This document shows positions 53,188 through 57,547 of a stretch of 57,547 nucleotides of DNA, piece after piece. Under the pieces are notes generated by a model. It saw only the letters and a program-made list of their open reading frames with translations. It did no database searches and was not told the DNA's origin. Positions within the stretch are counted from its first letter, which is position 1. Each line of letters begins with the position of its first letter. Source of the stretch: Bacteriovoracaceae bacterium (GTDB taxonomy: Bacteria > Bdellovibrionota > Bacteriovoracia > Bacteriovoracales > Bacteriovoracaceae); assembly GCA_018649885.1 (NCBI GenBank), contig JABIHA010000142.1:1-57547 (forward strand). Direction: 5' to 3'. A program made the translations under genes and the position numbers.

Positions 53188-53228
53188 TGTTTGCAAGTAT
53201 AGAGGTGCAAACAACTTGTTTGCAAAAT
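53188..53228 (+). promoter_or_regulatory. Cluster of TGTTTGCAAACA-like sites before the regulator gene
   Basis: Three copies: TGTTTGCAAGTA (53188-53199), right half TGCAAACA (53206-53213) and TGTTTGCAAAAT (53217-53228). Centres are 14 and 15 bases apart, as in the 52374 cluster. The set ends 40 bases before the TTG at 53268, a place typical for autorepression. Confidence 0.68.
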
Positions 53229-53267
53229 AGCAGGTCACAAATTAAAAAAGTCTAGGGAGGAGAAGTC

Positions 53268-54116
53268 TTGAAAGATACTGAAGCAAAAGAGCAATTCAAA
53301 GTTTTTCTTCAAGGTATGTTTGAAGAGTGTAAACTCAAAAACCCGTCCTATTCATTAAGGGCCTTTGCAAAAAAAATTGGTATTGCACCTTCGACAACTT
53401 CCCAAGTATTAAGCGGAAAAAGAAATCTATCTTTTCCTATGGCAAAAAAGATTACTGAGAGATTAGCACTTAGTCTGGAGCAAGAAAAAAAATTACTTCT
53501 CCCCTATATTCAAGGAAGACCCTACAGTAAGGATGTCACTCGCGACATGATGAAGACAAGTTACTCTAAGCTGAGTGAGGCCCAGTTTGATGTAATTTCC
53601 AAATGGTATCATTTTGCAATTTTAAGCTTAATGGAGCTTGGTGATTATGAGAACTTTAGTGAATATAAAGACGCCGTGATATGGATGGCCCGAAAAATCA
53701 ATATGCCTCAAAGTACAATTAAAAATGCTCTATCTAAACTTCAAATTTTAGGGCTTATTCAAATTGATATTGAAGCTGGATCCAAACCAGAAATAACAGG
53801 TCAATCATTTACTTCTACAGACGAGGTTGAGAGTAGCGCAGTTAAAAAGGCCCACTGTGACAGCTTCTCTCTGGCCACAAGATCACTTATGGAAGACAAG
53901 CTAGAAGTTCGAGATTTCAACTCAATGACTCTAGCGATTAACCCCAGTCAAATACCAAAGGCCAAACAAATTATTAGAAAATGCTTAGATGAGCTTGATG
54001 TAATACTAGCCCAGGGATGTAAAGAGGAAGTTTACCATGTAAGCGTTCAACTCTTTCCACTCACTGAGTTAAAGAGGGAGACACAAGACAGACTCAACAA
54101 GGAGAGTAGCAGATGA
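53268..54116 (+). CDS. TIGR02147-family regulator, likely controls the adjacent DUF4360 genes
   Basis: 282 residues. The N-terminal HTH (SLRAFAKKIGIAPSTTSQVL, then SGKRNLSFPMAKKITERLAL) is Xre-like; a central DUF4423-like region (YHFAILSLMELGDYENFSEY) and a C-terminal helical region follow. TTG start after GGAGGAG. Its stop TGA overlaps the next ATG (54113-54116), so it is coupled to the secreted protein gene. Sites with motif TGTTTGCAAACA before its own promoter and before the 52493 gene make it the best candidate ligand of that motif. Confidence 0.82.
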   Translation: MKDTEAKEQFKVFLQGMFEECKLKNPSYSLRAFAKKIGIAPSTTSQVLSGKRNLSFPMAKKITERLALSLEQEKKLLLPYIQGRPYSKDVTRDMMKTSYSKLSEAQFDVISKWYHFAILSLMELGDYENFSEYKDAVIWMARKINMPQSTIKNALSKLQILGLIQIDIEAGSKPEITGQSFTSTDEVESSAVKKAHCDSFSLATRSLMEDKLEVRDFNSMTLAINPSQIPKAKQIIRKCLDELDVILAQGCKEEVYHVSVQLFPLTELKRETQDRLNKESSR

Positions 54117-55114
54117 GAAGCCAGATCAAATTAATTTTTTACCAATTCATTGTTTTTACAATTATCTCACCAGCATATTCGGGACACCGAGTAGGAAACG
54201 GAGGAGATTTAATCAGGGCAAACTTTATTGCCACAGGCAACCAAGTAGTAAAATTCTTACTCGCCCAAAAACCATCTTTTTTAGAAGAGATGGGGCTTAG
54301 TGAGGATTCACTTCAACAAGTTTTAGACTACCAGCAACTCGAAGTAAGTGAATTGCCACTAATAGACAATTCTGGATCCTTAGTCGATGCCTTGGGAGTA
54401 CCAGGCAAGATCACATTAAATAAATCGGCTTGGATTGGTCATTTTGAGAATCTAAGAGATATTTATTTTCTAGTCTTTCACGAAATGCTTAGAAGTCTTG
54501 GAGTTGATGATGACAATTACAAAATCTCCAATGCCCTTCTACCTTTTCCGGATGATTTCAAAATTGATACTAGATTTAATACGGATATACCGCTAGATGA
54601 CCACCAGAAACTCAAAAATATCCTGGAAACTGACAATGTCATTTTGGCCGGTCCAGGCTGTAAAAAATCAAAAGGCCGTAGCTTTTTTGATATTGACTGG
54701 AATAAAAATATTTTGAGGGTCACATTAAAGGACATGAGCGCTAAGCAAAGTGCAAGGACTTACCAAAGAGTAGGCTGTTATATGGCGCTACCCATAAAGG
54801 GAATTGCCGGAAAAAAACTCACAATTGGCATGGTGGATATTTATAGCCGAAATACATTGGCCCATAACGATTCGTCCAAGTTGTTTATGAGTATTTATAC
54901 CGTATCAAGCAAGCCTTCACTCAAGATTACCAAAACGATTAAAACCCAAGGCCCCAGCAGGACCTTGACTAGGTCACCTATCTCTTTTGTTTCAGGCTGT
55001 GGTGAAACGAGTATTTTGAGATCGAATCTTGGTCTATTTCTGAAAAATAAGTCAGGTAATGCCAGCTCAAATGTAGAAAAAATTGAATTCTACCTGAGTC
55101 TTGAGGACTGCTAA
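54113..55114 (+). CDS. Secreted two-domain protein with GNGGD motif and a DUF4360-like C-terminus
   Basis: 333 residues with a signal peptide (LIFYQFIVFTIISPAYS). The first domain has RVGNGGDLIR near residue 27 and FHEMLRSLGVDDDNY at residues 122-136, a His-Glu arrangement met in Bdellovibrionota GNGGD secreted proteins; zinc binding is possible but unproven. The C-terminal half has cysteines 183, 222, 296 and 333 (spacing 39, 74, 37), close to the DUF4360 protein at 52493, and similar contexts (GPGC, RVGC, SGCG, LEDC). This suggests it is a fused DUF4360 domain. Confidence 0.78.
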   Translation: MRSQIKLIFYQFIVFTIISPAYSGHRVGNGGDLIRANFIATGNQVVKFLLAQKPSFLEEMGLSEDSLQQVLDYQQLEVSELPLIDNSGSLVDALGVPGKITLNKSAWIGHFENLRDIYFLVFHEMLRSLGVDDDNYKISNALLPFPDDFKIDTRFNTDIPLDDHQKLKNILETDNVILAGPGCKKSKGRSFFDIDWNKNILRVTLKDMSAKQSARTYQRVGCYMALPIKGIAGKKLTIGMVDIYSRNTLAHNDSSKLFMSIYTVSSKPSLKITKTIKTQGPSRTLTRSPISFVSGCGETSILRSNLGLFLKNKSGNASSNVEKIEFYLSLEDC

Positions 55115-55223
55115 TAGGATACTAACAAGCGGCGCTACTCGCATAAGAAAAAAATTGATGCGAAATAATTGATAGTAAATCTCTAGAGGACCCGTTCCAT
55201 GGCGGCTCAAAAAATAGCAGCCA

Positions 55224-55250
55224 CTCCAGGGTGGAGCCCTTAATTTTTTT
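55224..55250 (+). terminator. Terminator after the two-domain secreted protein
   Basis: CTCCA / TGGAG with a GGG loop, flanked by complementary CC/GG bases, then TTAATTTTTTT. It overlaps the 3' end of the convergent PEBP pseudogene. Confidence 0.6.
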
Positions 55251-55742
55251 GGTAGGTTCCAATAATTTCAACTTTCTTGATGATAATATCCTTTATCTCA
55301 TTTAAGAGTTGATTTTTGGTTAGCCCAGCTGGAAGATTCGTTTTTTTACTGAGAGCGTAGAGCTTGAAAAAATAGCGATGTCGTCCAATGGGTGGACATG
55401 GGCTTCCATGGCCAATGGTTTTAAAATCTGTCGTTCCCTGCTTGATTCCCTCTTTTGAGATTTTGTTTTTTTGAAGTCCACTTTCTGAAAGTGAACGTAC
55501 ACTTGGAGAAATATCGTATACCACCAAGTGCACCCAGGTAATTTTTGGGTTGCCAGGATCTGGAGCATCGGGATCATTTGCGACAATCGCCAAGCTTTTT
55601 GTATTTCCAGGCAAACCTTTCCAGCTTAACTGTGGAGATCCCCCATATGCGCAAAAGACTTGGATTGAATGCTAAAGCTCTTTGCCTGTCCTACAGAAGC
55701 CTGGATAACACAAAGTAGAGTTAATAAGAGGGTACTTGTCAT
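55240..55742 (-). pseudogene. PEBP (YbhB/YbcL) family gene broken by an internal deletion and frameshift
   Basis: In one frame 55742-55626 gives a signal peptide and family start (MTSTLLLTLLCVIQASVGQA, then KSFSIQSKSFAHMG) after a GGAGAC SD, but it stops at 55626. The next frame carries SPQLSWKGLPGNTKS, VANDPDAP, WVHLVVYD and GHGSPCPPIGRHRYFFKLYA, the conserved PEBP blocks, to the stop at 55240. Normal members have roughly 15-20 residues between the FxxG and SPxLxW motifs; these are missing. So about 50 bases were lost along with frame. The family binds phosphatidylethanolamine or acts as a kinase-inhibitor-like protein. Confidence 0.78.
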
Positions 55743-55887
55743 GATCTTGTCTCCTTTTTCATATATTTCTCCAACGGTTATTATTTATTTACCATTGATA
55801 TTGTCTGCGCGGAAGAAGGTCAATGCAAAGAGATTAGTTTACTCGGAGTTCAAATATTTGTTATCAATTTTGCAAGCAAAAAAGTAG

Positions 55888-56445
55888 TGGGATCTGTTTA
55901 ATTGGCGAACCCATGACCTGCTTTCTTTTTCAGCCATTTTTAAATAAAGATAAAGCTTTATGACAAAATCTACTTAATTTGTCATTGATATCTGCCTTTG
56001 AAACCAAGCTTCTTCGATTTATAAAAAATAATGTTGAATATTATGAAATTTCGGAAGATTACTCTCTTGATAACTAGTAGAACTTAGAAGCTTCACCAAT
56101 TGTTGTTGCCAAATTCGAAAACGACATCGAGACCAGCAATCCTTCTTTTTATTAAGTGAACGCCAATAAAAATTTGGTTTATCGATATCGATAATGACAG
56201 TCTCAACCTGCCATTTTTCTGGGAGCAACGATAGTTGCGAGCAATGGGGCAAAAGCGCGGTAGTTGGCGTTCCTCCGCACATGAATCTAAAATGATGACC
56301 TTCGGTCCGAAAGCTTGCGCTTTCAGCCTAGGCTTCACATATAGAGCTCTGAAATCATTTTCATACGTGACGTATCCTTGACAACAGTGCCCTACTATCC
56401 CTCAGGGTTTTCTTTTGCTAATGCTTTTTCTTTCCTTTTATATAG
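55888..56445. other. Gap of about 560 bases without a supported gene
   Basis: AT-rich at first, then slightly GC-richer between about 56210 and 56350. Two overlapping minus-strand ORFs (56019-56282 and 56093-56338) lack SDs and are in conflicting frames; the sequence between 56093 and 56338 might be a decayed transposase or other dead gene, but nothing is recognisable. ATCGATATCGAT near 56180 is a 12-base palindrome of unknown meaning. Confidence 0.35.
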
Positions 56446-57085
56446 TCATTTAAGTTTGGGATCATTATATTTTGCTTTTTCAACATCTGATCTTTTTGCA
56501 TCTGGATTTTTTCTTCTATATTTTTCAGAAAGACGAAGTCCTCTAAGCCCAGCTTTTTTGTCTAAAATTTCAGACTTGCTATCACCTTTGTAACGCCCAG
56601 AATTATACTTATCAGCTATCTTTGATTTCCGTCTTTTTAGCTTTTGATAGCGTCTATCATTTTCTCTTGTAGTATCATAACTATGGTTTAGTTTTCTCAC
56701 GTATTTGATTTCCAAACGATCTTCTCTTTTTGATTCTTTATCCATAACTCTATTGACTTTACGCTCTAAGCTTCGCTGTTTACGAGTTGTATTTCTTCGG
56801 TAGGTTTTCTTTCGTTCTCTTTTAGCTTGGCGAGTATCTCTTTATCTTTTGTGATCTCTCTTTTCTTGTTAACTCTTCTCGATCTTTTTTTCGACTTTCT
56901 CTTCTTGAATCAGAAAACTTTTTTTTAGTTGCTTTTCTTTGTGTTCGAATTTCTTTTCTATTTTGTCTAAGTTCTAGCTTTTCAGCAGATGTTTTTTTGA
57001 CCCTTTTTACACCGGAACTATTAAATAACCCTCCATATGCAGGCAACATCACCAATATTAAACATATTGTAACGATGAACTTCAT
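56446..57085 (-). pseudogene. Lys/Arg-rich exported protein split by a +1 frameshift
   Basis: A signal peptide (MKFIVTICLILVMLPAYG) follows a GGGGAG SD at the ATG 57085. The protein is extremely basic (KELIRTQRK-type runs, KKKFSDSRRESRKKDREEL) and stops at 56822. In the +1 frame a matching basic region (DTRQAKRERKKTYRRN, then NTTRKQRSLERKVNRV) continues without a break to 56446. Both halves have the same composition and make one protein of about 212 residues. One extra A in TAAAG near 56840 explains it. It may be a real mutation, a programmed shift or a base-call error. Confidence 0.65.
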
Positions 57086-57132
57086 ACATTCTCCCCAAGC
57101 CTGTCTGGGTCTATAATATCATTATTTCGAAT

Positions 57133-57450
57133 TTGCTTTTTTTAACAAAAGGTTTCGCATTTCTCAGTATTTCTAAAAATCCAGAAAGAAAAGAACAGAG
57201 GATTCAAAGAAAAACTGAAAAAATAAGGCTTAAAAATACAAACAAAAGAGCTAGGTTAAGAAAACGAGCAAAAAGGGCTCACGCCAAGGAAACGGATGCA
57301 TTTTATGACCAGAATGTGAAACGAGCTACAAGAAAAGAGACAAAATGGGGAAAGAAATATAATAAGCTTAATAATAAAGCTCTAGATGTAAATACTAGAA
57401 GTCTACGTGGTTTTAGCAGTCCAATAGTCACCCGGGTAAGTGCCATTTAA
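57133..57450 (+). CDS. Basic protein, probably truncated by a mobile element
   Basis: About 105 residues from a TTG start, with no strong SD. After a weakly hydrophobic start (MLFLTKGFAFLSISK) it is Lys/Arg-rich (RKEQRIQRKTEKIRLKN, RARLRKRAKRAHAKE), like the opposite-strand gene at 57085, and could be its distant paralog. The last residues (SSPIVTRVSAI) are encoded by DNA that looks like an insertion-sequence end, so the native C-terminus was probably lost. Confidence 0.45.
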   Translation: MLFLTKGFAFLSISKNPERKEQRIQRKTEKIRLKNTNKRARLRKRAKRAHAKETDAFYDQNVKRATRKETKWGKKYNKLNNKALDVNTRSLRGFSSPIVTRVSAI

Positions 57451-57547
57451 CGGCCTAAAAGTCACCCACCTCACATTTTGATATGACACGAAGCTTAATA
57501 GCATCCCGTTGTATCGGAGGAGGAGTGATTAGTATGGATATGTATGA
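57427..57547 (+). mobile_element. Possible left end of an IS21-like element (runs off the window)
   Basis: AGTCACCC occurs at 57427 and again at 57461, a direct repeat like the multiple-site ends of IS21-family elements. The spacing text (AAGTGCCATTTAACGGCC) and a strong GGAGGAGG followed by an ATG at 57533 match the look of the start of istA. No terminal inverted repeat could be confirmed because the other end is outside the window. The exact left boundary is not defined. Confidence 0.42.
57533..57547 (+). CDS. Partial CDS at the right edge, possibly IS21 transposase IstA
   Basis: ATG at 57533, ten bases after GGAGGAGG, with an in-frame GTG at 57524. Only MDMY is visible, which is like the start of some IstA proteins but far too short for proof. 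Confidence 0.35.
   Translation, partial: YGYV

Noticed and set aside
55669..55887. Plus-strand ORF of 72 residues
   Set aside because: Overlaps the N-terminal part of the PEBP pseudogene on the other strand, has no SD and no protein-like features.
56019..56338. Two overlapping minus-strand ORFs of about 85 residues
   Set aside because: No SD, two conflicting frames and no recognisable family; possibly a decayed transposase, but nothing supports a name.
1..57547. tRNA or rRNA genes
   Set aside because: No cloverleaf with a GTTCGAATC-type T-arm and no rRNA-like conserved blocks were seen by eye on either strand; a tRNA scan would settle this.

Overview
The window looks like chromosomal DNA of an AT-rich member of the Bdellovibrionota, closest in feel to Bacteriovorax/Halobacteriovorax-type predators. 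This is an inference from content. There are two TIGR02147-type regulators, a GNGGD-type secreted protein, many Sec-exported and lipoprotein genes of unknown function, secreted nuclease, protease and phosphoesterase genes, a flagellin, and several response regulators without histidine kinases. No rRNA, tRNA or CRISPR array was found. Genes are tightly packed on both strands, several convergent pairs overlap at their 3' ends, and about a third of the genes seem to use GTG or TTG starts placed after good Shine-Dalgarno (SD) sequences.

Layout. 0.3-8.1 kb: surface and secreted proteins (a giant cadherin-like/SUMF1 lipoprotein, barrel-like proteins, an ankyrin protein, a matrixin protease). 8.2-14.7 kb: a response regulator with an acidic repeat tail, then housekeeping genes on the minus strand (2OG oxygenase, YggS, a small charged protein, SRPBCC protein, GlpX, PilZ protein) and pgsA on plus. 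14.7-20.7 kb: an envelope pair, a FadL-like porin and a 1541-residue lipoprotein whose genes overlap. 20.8-28.8 kb: serB, a large secreted metallophosphoesterase, an LRR protein, two tandem cNMP-binding proteins, a response regulator, flagellin and a methyltransferase. 29.0-31.8 kb: a small basic protein and the riboflavin operon ribE-ribBA-ribH (ribD is absent here). 31.9-40.5 kb: a split receiver/HD pair, an S1/P1 nuclease, a conserved protein of unknown function, a secreted alpha/beta hydrolase, small membrane and lipoproteins, and a structured intergenic region with a 30-bp inverted repeat. 40.7-47.8 kb: a GH3-family enzyme with an enolase-superfamily epimerase, a ParA-like ATPase with a small basic partner, a membrane J-domain protein, a sphingomyelin-synthase-like PAP2 protein and a VOC protein with an unannotated 41-residue upstream ORF. 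48-55.1 kb: two TIGR02147 regulators, an RRM protein, a NapH/NosR-like Fe-S membrane protein coupled to a secreted protein, and a pair of four-cysteine DUF4360-type secreted proteins. 55.2-57.5 kb: a decayed end with a frameshifted PEBP gene, a frameshifted Lys/Arg-rich secreted protein, another basic ORF and a probable IS21-like element running off the right edge.

The best candidate for an undescribed system is at 52.37-55.11 kb. A TIGR02147 regulator is translationally coupled to a secreted protein whose C-terminal half has the same four-cysteine spacing as the separate DUF4360 protein just upstream. Both promoters carry clustered copies of a TGTTTGCAAACA-like palindrome about one and a half helical turns apart, absent from the other promoters I read. 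This suggests an autoregulated secreted-protein regulon. Other leads are the 35.35-35.46 kb MITE-like inverted repeat, the GH3/epimerase operon, the SMS-like phosphotransferase, the ParA/basic-partner pair, and three well-supported small ORFs at 28995, 38179 and 47829.
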